Of a stretch of DNA of 64,000 nt, positions 23,137-31,237 are shown in pieces. Every line of letters starts with the position of its first letter. Position 1 is the first letter of the stretch. Under the pieces are notes generated by a model. It did no database searches and had not been told where the DNA came from. It was given only the letters and a program-made list of their open reading frames with translations. The translations under genes were made by a program, and so were the position numbers. Origin of the DNA: Thermotogae bacterium (lineage in GTDB: Bacteria > Thermotogota > Thermotogae > Petrotogales > Petrotogaceae). The DNA lies in NCBI GenBank assembly GCA_024233675.1, contig JACKPH010000001.1:372001-436000 (forward strand), in the 5' to 3' direction.

Positions 23137-26100
23137 ATGAAAAATTTATTCGAATTAACAATTATAGGAAAATTTAACGATGAAAAAACACTTAAACTGA
23201 ACAGTGAATTTTATTCCGGATTAAAACACCTGGACGGATTCAGTCATATGATAATAATTTATTCAGAAAATGAAAAACTTAAACAGAAAATTTTAAAAAT
23301 AGAAAGCACTGATATAAAAACCGGAACTGTAATTACCGGAGGCATAAATAATAAAAACACTAACGTATACGATATAAAACCGTACTTTCCGTCTGAGGAC
23401 AATGCATTAGACATAAAAGAAGATAATTTTTTTACAGACGAAATTTCTGATATAAACGGTAAAAATATTTTTCAGTCGGGATATATTACAAGAGAAAACG
23501 GAAAATATGTAATAAAACCTGAAAATACTGATTTTGCCGAAAAAATAAAAAATTTTTCACATATAAAAATATTCTGGTGGTTTGACAGATTTGACAAATC
23601 AAAGTACAGAAAAACGGTTTTGTGCAACCCTCCCTATGAAAATGCTCCGCAGACAGGGGTTTTTGCATCACGTTCACCTGTAAGACCTACACCGATTGCT
23701 TTAACAACAGCAAAAATTCTGAAAACAGAAAACGGAAAAATTTACGTTTCCGAACTGGAGTGCTTTGAAAATACTCCGCTTATAGGACTGATTCCTTATA
23801 CAGCTTCAGATTCAGTACCTGATGCAATTATTCCGAAATGGCTTTCACACTGGAGAAAATCTATAGAAGAAACTTCTTACGGCGACGGAACTCTGAAAAT
23901 TAAAAATACGCCTGCAGAACATATACTTTCAGGAAATAATTCAAAAAAAAGATTCCCTGAAATAAAAGTAAAAAAATTCACCGAAAAAACCGGTTTAAAA
24001 ATAACAGGAGCACGTCACAACAATCTTAAATCAGTAAATACGACAATTCCTTACGGAACACTTACAAGCGTTACCGGTGTGAGCGGAAGCGGTAAATCAA
24101 GTTTTGCATTTGATACCGTTTATTCGGAGTGCAGAAAAAGATTTCTGGATGCGTCAGGAGAAAATGCATATGAAGGAAATTCAGATTTTGACAGTATGGA
24201 AGGAATAATTCCCGCAATAGCAATTTCCCAGAGTGCACCGGGACAGAATGTTTACTCAACTGTAGGAACATCAACCGGTATAACAAATCAGCTCAGAATT
24301 ATTTTTTCATCAGTAGGCATAAGGCACTGTCCGTCATGCGGTACTCCTGTAATACCTCTTACAGAAGATACTATAGAAAATATACTTTCAGAAATGGAAA
24401 ACTATGTAATAAAAGATATAAACAATAATACGCATAATAATTTCAGAGACGCACTTAAAATAGGTAACGGCGTATTCAGTGTTATAACCGAAAAAGGTGA
24501 AAAATTAACTATGCAGACGCATACTTCATGTCCTGAATGCGGAAAAATACTATTTGATATCTCACCTTCACTTTTCAGCTATACAAATCCGGAAAGTATG
24601 TGTCCTGTGTGTCACGGAAAAGGTGAAATATACGATGTTGATACAGAATCAATAGTTGAAAGGCCTGATCTTTCTCTGCTTGACGGTGCCGCAAAAATAT
24701 GGGGTAAATTAAGCGTATTTATCAAAAACCCTAACCATAACTGGATACGCGGACAAATTGTCGCTCTCGCAAATGAAATGAATGTCGATCTCAGCAAGCC
24801 CTGGAAAGATCTTCCAGAGGATTTTAAAAAACAGGCTATTTACGGAAGTGAAGGAAGAAATGTCTCTCTTACTTTCACAAATAACAAAAGCGGACGAAAC
24901 GGAAATATAACAAAACCTGTAGAAGGCGCCTACAACGTTATAAAAAGACTTATATCAGATGAAAAAGCTTCACAGTACACAATAGGCTATCTCAAAAAAA
25001 TAAAATGTTCTCACTGTAACGGTGAAAGACTTAATGAAGAAGGTCGTTCGGTAACAATAAACGGAATAAGATATCCGGAAGTACTTTCAATGTCTTTAAA
25101 AGATCTGAAAATATGGTGTGAAAAACTTTATTCAGAAATTCCTGAATATCAGTTTCAGTTTATATCACCTGTTCTGAAAAAAATAATATATGATTTAAAC
25201 ACATGTAAAGAACTCGGAATAGATTATCTTTCACTCAGCCGGGGCGTTTCAACATTATCAGGCGGTGAACTTCAGCGTTTAAAACTTGTTTCACAGTTCG
25301 GAAGTGATATTTCCGGAGTACTTTATGTAATGGATGAACCGACGGCAGGTCTTCATCCGCGTGATTATGAAAAACTTATAAATATAATTAAAAACCTTAA
25401 GCAAAATTCAAATACAGTTCTCCTTGTCGAACACAATAAAACACTTATCAGAAATTCGGACAGAATAATAGATATAGGACCGGGTGCAGGAGACGGCGGA
25501 GGAGAAATAGTTGCTGACGGCAAACTCGAAGATGTTATAAAAAACGGAAATTCGGAAACACTGAAATATATACGCGGAGAAAAAACTCTCAGTATACCTA
25601 AAAATTCCCATAAATCTTTAAAATTTATAGAATTTGAAAATATACACTATAATAACTTAAAAAATATTTCGGTAAAAATACCTTTAAAATCTATAACATG
25701 TATTACAGGAGTAAGCGGAAGCGGTAAATCAAGCCTTATGGAAGGAGTTCTTTTCCCAACATTTGAAAAAAACAGGGAAATAAACTGTACATATACAAAA
25801 AAAGCAGATTTCAAGCAGATAATTCTTGCAGACCAATCTCCAATAGGAAGAACACCGCGAAGCGTACCGGCAACATATACCGGTATAATGGATGAAATAA
25901 GAAACATATTTGCCGCCGAAAGCGGAAAAGATCCCGGATATTTCAGTTTTAATTCCGCAGAAGGCCAGTGTGATAACTGTAAAGGCGGAGGAGAAATAAA
26001 AATAGAATTTATAGACACATGGGTAAGATGTCCGGTATGTGAGGGAAAACGCTACAAAAAAAATATTCTCGATATAAAATTAAACGGAAAAAATATATAT

Positions 26101-26556
26101 GATGTACTCCGTATGAGTATAAACGAAGCGGCTGATTATTTCCGCGGAAAAGAAAAAATATCAAAAACACTCAGTATTCTTAACGATGTAGGGCTCGGAT
26201 ATCTCAGACTCGGACAGAATTCGGCAACTCTTTCGGGTGGCGAGGCACAAAGGCTTAAACTTGCAAAAAATCTTTGCAGATCATCAGGAAAAAATGATTT
26301 ATATCTTCTCGACGAACCGACAACAGGACTTCATTTTTCAGATATACAGAATCTTTTAATGCTTTTCAGAAAACTTACCGAAAGCGGAAGTACCGTAATT
26401 CTTGTAGAACATAACCCTGATGTGATAAAAAATTCAGACTGGGTAATAGACTTAGGTCCGGAAAGCGGTGATTCCGGTGGTGAAATTGTAGCTCAGGGAA
26501 CACCATTTGAAATTTCTAATGTTCAGAAAAGTTACACCGGACAATATATTAAATAA
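23137..26556 (+). CDS. TsaA/TrmO-like domains fused to a UvrA-family ATPase
   Basis: A 1139-residue fusion. Residues about 1-90 look like a degenerate TsaA domain (LDGFSHMIIIY, then VYDIKPYFPSED). A second, better-preserved TsaA/TrmO-like domain covers about 100-225 (FSHIKIFWWFDRFD near 140, GVFASRSPVRPTPIAL at 174-189, then SELECFENTPLIGLIPY). TrmO methylates a tRNA-bound t6A using SAM. From about 285 the protein is UvrA-like: Walker A GVSGSGKSS near 314 and 857, zinc-type cysteine pairs (CPSCG near 397, CPECG near 465, CDNCKGGGE near 943, CPVCEGKRY near 965), LSGGELQR near 706, LSGGEAQR near 1031, and Walker B LYVMDEPTAGLHPRD and LYLLDEPTTGLHFSD. Both ATPase halves look intact. Start ATG 23137 follows GGAGGTGAT. 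The MerR gene and 19-bp-spacer promoter suggest a drug or DNA-adduct response like UvrA2/DrrC-type proteins. No uvrB or uvrC is nearby. The fusion itself is unusual in my knowledge. Confidence 0.85.
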   Translation: MKNLFELTIIGKFNDEKTLKLNSEFYSGLKHLDGFSHMIIIYSENEKLKQKILKIESTDIKTGTVITGGINNKNTNVYDIKPYFPSEDNALDIKEDNFFTDEISDINGKNIFQSGYITRENGKYVIKPENTDFAEKIKNFSHIKIFWWFDRFDKSKYRKTVLCNPPYENAPQTGVFASRSPVRPTPIALTTAKILKTENGKIYVSELECFENTPLIGLIPYTASDSVPDAIIPKWLSHWRKSIEETSYGDGTLKIKNTPAEHILSGNNSKKRFPEIKVKKFTEKTGLKITGARHNNLKSVNTTIPYGTLTSVTGVSGSGKSSFAFDTVYSECRKRFLDASGENAYEGNSDFDSMEGIIPAIAISQSAPGQNVYSTVGTSTGITNQLRIIFSSVGIRHCPSCGTPVIPLTEDTIENILSEMENYVIKDINNNTHNNFRDALKIGNGVFSVITEKGEKLTMQTHTSCPECGKILFDISPSLFSYTNPESMCPVCHGKGEIYDVDTESIVERPDLSLLDGAAKIWGKLSVFIKNPNHNWIRGQIVALANEMNVDLSKPWKDLPEDFKKQAIYGSEGRNVSLTFTNNKSGRNGNITKPVEGAYNVIKRLISDEKASQYTIGYLKKIKCSHCNGERLNEEGRSVTINGIRYPEVLSMSLKDLKIWCEKLYSEIPEYQFQFISPVLKKIIYDLNTCKELGIDYLSLSRGVSTLSGGELQRLKLVSQFGSDISGVLYVMDEPTAGLHPRDYEKLINIIKNLKQNSNTVLLVEHNKTLIRNSDRIIDIGPGAGDGGGEIVADGKLEDVIKNGNSETLKYIRGEKTLSIPKNSHKSLKFIEFENIHYNNLKNISVKIPLKSITCITGVSGSGKSSLMEGVLFPTFEKNREINCTYTKKADFKQIILADQSPIGRTPRSVPATYTGIMDEIRNIFAAESGKDPGYFSFNSAEGQCDNCKGGGEIKIEFIDTWVRCPVCEGKRYKKNILDIKLNGKNIYDVLRMSINEAADYFRGKEKISKTLSILNDVGLGYLRLGQNSATLSGGEAQRLKLAKNLCRSSGKNDLYLLDEPTTGLHFSDIQNLLMLFRKLTESGSTVILVEHNPDVIKNSDWVIDLGPESGDSGGEIVAQGTPFEISNVQKSYTGQYIK

Positions 26557-26564
26557 TTTTCAAC

Positions 26565-26770
26565 CTATATAAAATTTATTTTAATTCTATTGTCTTATAA
26601 AAATATTGTAAATTTAATTTTCTGTGGGAAATAACAATAAGCGTTTTATATTTATTACACATTGTTTCCAGAATATCTTTTCCAAATCTACATTTAAAGA
26701 TGATAACATTTCACCTATTAATGTTTAAATAAGCTGAATTTTCGCTTTTTCAACTTCAAAGAGATGATCT
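26565..26770 (-). pseudogene. Remnant of an ABC exporter C-terminus
   Basis: Reading the minus strand with frame changes gives SSLNVDLEK followed in another frame by KDILETMCNKYKTLIVISHR, which is the D-loop to H-loop segment of an ABC exporter (SSLD...TLIVISHR) and includes the switch His. Stops and frameshifts interrupt it, and the Walker A and signature regions are gone. There is no ribosome-binding site or intact frame. It sits directly after the TsaA-like-UvrA gene, in the opposite orientation. Confidence 0.45.
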
Positions 26771-26823
26771 TTTTTAATAACCTCTCCTTTTTTCTTCTAT
26801 TTTTAGTTTTTCATTATTTTATA

Positions 26824-26882
26824 ACAATATACCCTTTAGACATAAATTTATTTTTGAAAATTATATCTATAGGGTATATTGT
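26824..26882. repeat. Near-perfect 17-base inverted repeat around 25 bases
   Basis: ACAATATACCCTTTAGA (26824-26840) and its near-complement TCTATAGGGTATATTGT (26866-26882) match at 16 of 17 positions. The spacer is AT-rich. There is no T-run, so this is not a terminator; it may be a miniature element or the end of a decayed insertion. The surrounding 26557-28092 region contains no intact gene. Confidence 0.55.
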
Positions 26883-27339
26883 TTAATGATTTATTTTTAT
26901 ATTTGTTGATTTATCACTAATTAAAGTTTTATATACCAATGTTCCAGAAATTTCATATTCTTGAACATTATCAATTTAATAACAAATATATATATATAAC
27001 TATATATAAAAATTTATGAGTATATTTTTTTATTGAGTATGCAGTTCAGTTAATTATCTGAACCATGAATACAGTTTTATAATATACCGATCTAAAAATA
27101 ATTTAAAGAACTTTCTCCGGTTAAGGCATTAGTTACTTCTAACGAATACGAAAAAAATACTGCCATATTCGCAAGTAGTAGTTACCTTCATAAACAAATA
27201 CAAATCAAAATATACAGTAAAATTTATACGCAAAGTTTTAAAATTTAATAAAAACACTTATTATTAAACTTTAGTTTGTGTAACTCCAAAGTATTAACAG
27301 AAATTCAAAAATATTAAAACTGAAATTGAAAAAATCTGA

Positions 27340-27620
27340 ACAAAAGGTATTAATCAAAAATGGTGTACAGATATAACTTATATTTAAAACATAAAAGATG
27401 ACTGAAATATCTTACATCTGTCATTGATTTACACAGTAGATTATAAAGTTATTTGTATGATAACTGAACTTGCTATAAAAGTAGTTTTTGAATATATTAC
27501 AACAGGAAAAGGATTCTCAGTGGAATAAATTATATGACGTTACAGAATGCACATTAAATTGCCTTATAGTTAAAAAACTTTTTGCGTCTACATTATTGAC
27601 ATAAATCCAAATATACTATT
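27340..27620 (+). pseudogene. Decayed IS3-family transposase (OrfB) remnant
   Basis: In three frames the plus strand reads KGINQKWCTDITYI (27347-27384), then KYLTSVIDLHSR (about 27405-27440), SYLYDN and TELAIKVV. This is the catalytic core of IS3/IS150-type transposases (W-x-TDITYI...YLxxVIDLxSRKIxxY...TELVIxAL), containing the first catalytic Asp (TDI) and second (VIDL). Stops and frameshifts every 10-20 codons show it is dead. The terminal inverted repeats could not be located with confidence. Confidence 0.7.
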
Positions 27621-27680
27621 TTTTATTATTAATAAATATAAAAACTCTGTAATTCTGCGTTATAAAATTTACTCTGATAA

Positions 27681-27722
27681 AAAAAATACTTCTTATCATT
27701 TCCGATAAGAAGTATTTTTTAT
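27681..27722. terminator. Strong 17-bp terminator hairpin
   Basis: AAAAAATACTTCTTATC (27681-27697) and GATAAGAAGTATTTTTT (27704-27720) pair perfectly around ATTTCC. Runs of A upstream and T downstream make it usable on both strands. It adjoins the stop codon of the small decayed gene on the minus strand. Confidence 0.8.
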
Positions 27723-27723
27723 T

Positions 27724-27937
27724 TTATTTAAGTGCAAGCGTAACCTCTACATTTCCGTTCTCGGGAGTATTCCTAAATTCTTTGAGTTATATTATTTATT
27801 TTTCCGAGTCATTTCTCTTTTAAGACCTCTATATTAATATCTTTCTTTTCCATATATTTTTTGCTTTTTCAGTACGTTCCATTTAAAGTCGCCGGTATTT
27901 CAAAATTATCTGTTTTTAAAATAATTTTATCTGACAT
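27724..27937 (-). pseudogene. Small decayed gene, possibly cyclophilin-like
   Basis: The minus strand has a good start (AAGGAGA then ATG at 27937) encoding MSDKIILKTDNFEIPATLNGT and then a TGA. Continuing in shifted frames gives RTEKAKNIWKRKI and finally EFRNTPENGNVEVTLALK with a stop just before a strong terminator. The start, stop and terminator are intact but the middle carries at least two frameshifts. The pattern is faintly like the small cyclophilin-like family (beta-strands, then TAKxIW). That family guess is weak; the pseudogene status is clear from the interrupted frame. Confidence 0.55.
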
Positions 27938-28037
27938 TTTTATTTCTCCTTCAATATCCTTGTGTTGATTTTTGTCCTCGTGTGTATTATAATTATAACG
28001 TACTAATAAAAAAAAGCAATTTCCATCTCTTTTAATT

Positions 28038-28053
28038 TGTGGAATATGCCACA
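28038..28053. promoter_or_regulatory. Candidate TetR operator
   Basis: TGTGG-AATATG-CCACA is a five-base inverted repeat with a six-base centre, 40 bases before the TetR ATG and between it and the divergent decayed gene. It would suit a divergent operator, but the arms are short. Confidence 0.4.
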
Positions 28054-28092
28054 TTTTTTTAAAACTGGACATCGGAAAGGACTGATATTTTA

Positions 28093-28659
28093 ATGGAACT
28101 AAGTCGTAGCAATGATTTAAGAGTATTAAAAACAAGAGAAGCTCTAAAAAATGCTTTTCATGATATGATATGCGAAATGAATGCTGAAGATATCACCGTT
28201 AAAGAATTAACAGAACGTGCACGTGTTCACAGAAAAACTTTTTATCTTCATTACACCTGTATAGAGGCTTTGTTTGAAGATATGTTAAAAGAAGCTTCTG
28301 AGTCTTATTTTAAAGAAATTGACAAAATTCCTATTCCTATGCCTATGACAGAAGTAAACAAAGTCTTTTTTTCATTTCTTGCAAAGCAGGATAAATTTAT
28401 GGAAAGATTGATTTGTGCACCGAGTTACCGCAATTTTTGTAATAAAATGTTCACAACGGCCCTGAATCATAATCGCAGCAGATATAATCCTTATGCACAC
28501 CTTAGCAAAGAAAAGCAAAATATTGTAAATAATTTTTTAGCTACCAGTTCACTTGATTTTTACCGCCAGTGGGTAGCTGACGGAAAGAAAATTCCTATAG
28601 AAGAACTTATGGAATTAAGCGGTAAACTAATTACAAACGGTGTTTCTTCAATTATTTAA
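28093..28659 (+). CDS. TetR/AcrR-family regulator with TetR_C-type ligand domain
   Basis: A 188-residue repressor. The HTH is KTREALKNAFHDMICEMNAEDITVKELTERARVHRKTFYLHY (residues about 13-55), with the recognition helix HRKTFYLHY. The C-terminal helices (KQDKFMERLICAPSYRNFCNKM onwards) fit the ligand-binding domain common in Firmicutes TetR proteins. The ribosome-binding site is weak (AAAGGA about 12 bases before ATG), unlike the strong sites of its neighbours. It borders a stretch of decayed genes and a transposase remnant, so it may be a survivor of an acquired island whose target gene (the minus-strand gene at 27724-27937) is already dead. Confidence 0.85.
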   Translation: MELSRSNDLRVLKTREALKNAFHDMICEMNAEDITVKELTERARVHRKTFYLHYTCIEALFEDMLKEASESYFKEIDKIPIPMPMTEVNKVFFSFLAKQDKFMERLICAPSYRNFCNKMFTTALNHNRSRYNPYAHLSKEKQNIVNNFLATSSLDFYRQWVADGKKIPIEELMELSGKLITNGVSSII

Positions 28660-28660
28660 A

Positions 28661-28692
28661 AATAAAAACTCATTATATGAGTTTTTATTTTA
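28661..28692. terminator. Bidirectional rho-independent terminator
   Basis: AATAAAAACTCA and TGAGTTTTTATT form a 12-pair stem with a five-base loop. It serves the convergent TetR and GNAT genes and overlaps the GNAT stop codon. Confidence 0.8.
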
Positions 28693-29173
28693 TTTTATAT
28701 TCAAGCTGTATATCACAAGGTTCTTTTCCGGCAAGAAATTTATTTACTTCTTCTGCATCGATACATCCTATTTTTTTATAAAAATTCTGTGTTTCAGCAG
28801 CTGAATGTCCCGAAATATAAATTTTATCAGCGCCCATTTCTTTTGCTTTCCCGACTGACATTTCAAAAAGTTTCCGTCCCGTTCCCAAACCACGGTATCC
28901 GTTTGAAACATGTAATTCGGAAAGCTGAAGATATTTATATTTTTTCCCGAAAAAATTATTTTTCAATGCTGAAAACCCTATTAATTTTTCACAGTCATAT
29001 GCTCCGAAAATATATCCTCCGTTTTCCGCACAGATTTTTAATTCATTTATTACGCTATTTTTTTCATTTTCATTCCAGTTTTCTGTAAACGGATTATCTG
29101 TAAGTATATTTCCGTTTTCTGTTTTCTTTATTATTTTTTTAACTTCCTGATATCTGTCAAAATATTTAAGCAT
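28685..29173 (-). CDS. GNAT-family N-acetyltransferase
   Basis: A 162-residue acetyltransferase as drawn from the first ATG. The acetyl-CoA-binding motif A is LSELHVSNGYRGLGTGRKLFEMSVGKA (R/Q-x-x-G-x-G/A as RGLGTG), followed by ISGHSAAETQNFYKKIGC. The ATG at 29173 has only a weak AAAAAAGGT upstream. The same frame stays open for 19 more codons, giving KNIVIRHIIKEEIKKG before the ATG, and this looks like the first strand and helix of the fold. A G-run (plus 29238-29243) lies seven bases before an ATA codon at 29230, so translation may start at ATA. The substrate is unknown. Confidence 0.82.
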   Translation of the reverse strand: MLKYFDRYQEVKKIIKKTENGNILTDNPFTENWNENEKNSVINELKICAENGGYIFGAYDCEKLIGFSALKNNFFGKKYKYLQLSELHVSNGYRGLGTGRKLFEMSVGKAKEMGADKIYISGHSAAETQNFYKKIGCIDAEEVNKFLAGKEPCDIQLEYKIK

Positions 29174-29336
29174 ACCTTTTTTAATCTCTTCTTTGATGAT
29201 ATGCCTTATAACAATATTTTTTTCTTTTATTGTAAAACCCCCCGTATATAATTTTTATAATTTATTTTACCATTATTTTTTACTAAAAATCTGATACTAT
29301 ATAATATAATTCTTTAAAAATATACGGAGGTTAATA

Positions 29337-29690
29337 ATGAGTCCTAAAGAAATTGTAAAATTATGGGTTGATTTTTTCAACAAAAATGATTATAAGAGTA
29401 TTTCAGAACTTTACTCAGAAAATGCAGTTAACCACCAGGTTGCAAATTCACCTGTAACCGGAAAAGAAAATATTAAAAATATGTTTAAAGAAGAATTTGA
29501 AAATGCTGAAATGACATGTATAACGGAAAATATTTTTGAAGACGGGCAGTGGGCTATTCTTGAATGGAAAGATCCTTTAGGCTTACGCGGATGCGGTTTT
29601 TTTCATGTTGTTAACGATAAAATTATTTTTCAGCGCGGTTACTGGGATAAACTATCTTTTCTTAAACAGCATAACCTTCCTATAGAATAA
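29337..29690 (+). CDS. SnoaL/NTF2-like fold protein
   Basis: A 117-residue protein of the SnoaL-like (NTF2-like) superfamily: EIVKLWVDFFNKNDYKSISELYSENAVNHQVANSPVTGKENI has the helix-helix then DAV-H-x pattern, followed by beta strands ending in GFFHVVNDKIIFQRGYWDKLSF. Such small cone-fold proteins act as isomerases, cyclases or ligand-binding proteins, and the sequence does not specify which. It stands alone, with a strong CGGAGG ribosome-binding site and a terminator after it. Cytoplasmic. Confidence 0.8.
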   Translation: MSPKEIVKLWVDFFNKNDYKSISELYSENAVNHQVANSPVTGKENIKNMFKEEFENAEMTCITENIFEDGQWAILEWKDPLGLRGCGFFHVVNDKIIFQRGYWDKLSFLKQHNLPIE

Positions 29691-29736
29691 TTTTTATTAA
29701 AAAATAATCAGATTTAAATTTTATACTATATTAAAT

Positions 29737-29770
29737 AAAAATTCTGCCTTTTAAAAAGGCAGAATTTCTT
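29737..29770. terminator. Bidirectional rho-independent terminator
   Basis: AAAATTCTGCCTTTT and AAAAGGCAGAATTT pair with a short loop, followed by CTTTTT. It lies between the convergent SnoaL-like and YihY-family genes. Confidence 0.8.
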
Positions 29771-29771
29771 T

Positions 29772-30593
29772 TTATAAATTTTTACGCATATTTATTCCGT
29801 TTATTTCAGCACCTATCATTATAGTGATGCTGAGAAGATAAAACCATACCATAAGTATTATTATACCTCCGAGACTTCCGTAAGTTGAGGAATAATTTGC
29901 ATAATTATCAACATAAAGCGCAAAAAACTTTGACGCAATTATCCAGCCTACTGTTGTAAAAATTGCTCCCGGTAATGTGTCTTTTATTTTTACCCTGAAA
30001 TTTTTCTGAGGTGTCGGTGCTATTTTATAAAGAAGTGCAAAAACAAATATCATAAAAACAAGCGGAAGTATTTTTGAGGTTATATTCCAGAAATTCTGAA
30101 AAGCCTTATCTATACCGAAATATCCGAATATTTTATTTCCTATTATATTTCCGAAAACAAGCATAGAAAAAACAATTACTATTAGCAGTGCAAGAAAAAC
30201 AGTGAATAACATTGAGATTCCCTTCATTTTAAGATATGAACGTTTCTTCTCAACACCGTATGCTTTGTTTATAACTCTTATCATTGCGCTTATTCCCAGA
30301 GAACCCGTCCACAGCATAAGAATAAGACTCACAGAAAGAAGTGTTCCGGAACTTGAGCTTATTATCTGTCTTATTATATTTCCTATCATTTCACGTGTTT
30401 CAGGAGGAACAACTGCTATTATCTGCTGAATAACGCTCTCCTGGGATATACTTGTATAACTCAGAATATTAAAAAGAAATATTATAAAAGGAAATATTGA
30501 AAGAATAAGAAAATAGGCAAGTTCCGCACCGACAGAATTTATCTGATCCTGATCTATTTTTTTTATAATATTTAAAAGAAATGTATTTTTCAT
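29772..30593 (-). CDS. YihY/BrkB family inner-membrane protein
   Basis: A 273-residue integral membrane protein of the YihY (formerly misnamed RNase BN) family. It has about six hydrophobic helices and the typical early motif AELAYFLILSIFPFIIFL, then the conserved turns GTLLSVSLILMLWTGSLGI and PTPQKNFRVKIKDTLPGAI. The C-terminal SSTYGSLGGIIILMVWFYL is the family's most recognisable segment. The function is unknown; a transport or envelope role is usually proposed. It is the third gene of the MarR/O-methyltransferase operon, 17 bases after the methyltransferase. Confidence 0.9.
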   Translation of the reverse strand: MKNTFLLNIIKKIDQDQINSVGAELAYFLILSIFPFIIFLFNILSYTSISQESVIQQIIAVVPPETREMIGNIIRQIISSSSGTLLSVSLILMLWTGSLGISAMIRVINKAYGVEKKRSYLKMKGISMLFTVFLALLIVIVFSMLVFGNIIGNKIFGYFGIDKAFQNFWNITSKILPLVFMIFVFALLYKIAPTPQKNFRVKIKDTLPGAIFTTVGWIIASKFFALYVDNYANYSSTYGSLGGIIILMVWFYLLSITIMIGAEINGINMRKNL

Positions 30594-30610
30594 AAATATT
30601 CCCCCTAAGA

Positions 30611-31237
30611 TTATTTTTTTACCGCAAGCATTACCCCGTCACCTATAGGTAAAATAGTACTTTCTATATATTTGCATTTAACGGCACTATCATTAAAATT
30701 TTTTATAGGTTCTATAAGATCATGCCATTTTTCTTCAAGATCTATAACCGGAAAAAGAACATCTTCCGCTATAAAAAGTCCTCCCAGATTAAGAATATCA
30801 ATACATTTATTAAAAAGCTCAGAATAAAGTTTTTTATCTGTATCCTGAAAAATAAGATCAAATTTTTCATTTATATTTGGTATTATTTCCCTTGCATCTC
30901 CTTTTAAAAGCTGTATATTTTTTAATCCTGCTTTTTCAAAATTTTTCATGGCCTGATTTGCAACTTTTTCATCGTATTCTATAGTAAAAACATTTCCTCC
31001 GTATTTTTTAGCTTCAGAAGCCATTGATACTGCCGAATAACCTATACTTGTACCTATCTCCAGTATATTTAACGGTTTTTTTATACTTATAATAATTTTT
31101 AAAAACCTTGAAACATCGTCATCAATAACAGGTATAAAGTCTTTAATCTCTGTATTTTCACTGAATTTATTTTTTGTCATCTCTTCCTTACCATTATAAA
31201 GTTCTTTTATATAATTGTTTATTTTATCATAATCCAT
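30611..31237 (-). CDS. O-methyltransferase (class I, SAM-dependent)
   Basis: A 208-residue methyltransferase related to catechol/caffeoyl-CoA-type O-methyltransferases. Motif I is LEIGTSIGYSAVSMAS, motif II is GNVFTIEYDEKVANQAMKNFEKAG, and DLIFQDTDKKLY corresponds to the metal-binding D-x-D/N region. Cytoplasmic. It overlaps the upstream MarR gene by 11 bases and precedes the YihY gene, so all three are one operon. The substrate is probably a small phenolic, but this is not shown. Confidence 0.88.
   Translation of the reverse strand: MDYDKINNYIKELYNGKEEMTKNKFSENTEIKDFIPVIDDDVSRFLKIIISIKKPLNILEIGTSIGYSAVSMASEAKKYGGNVFTIEYDEKVANQAMKNFEKAGLKNIQLLKGDAREIIPNINEKFDLIFQDTDKKLYSELFNKCIDILNLGGLFIAEDVLFPVIDLEEKWHDLIEPIKNFNDSAVKCKYIESTILPIGDGVMLAVKK

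Noticed and set aside
27869..28135. 88-codon minus-strand frame overlapping the TetR start
   Set aside because: It overlaps the TetR promoter and start and runs through the decayed small gene only as far as its first stop; the real start of that gene is ATG 27937.
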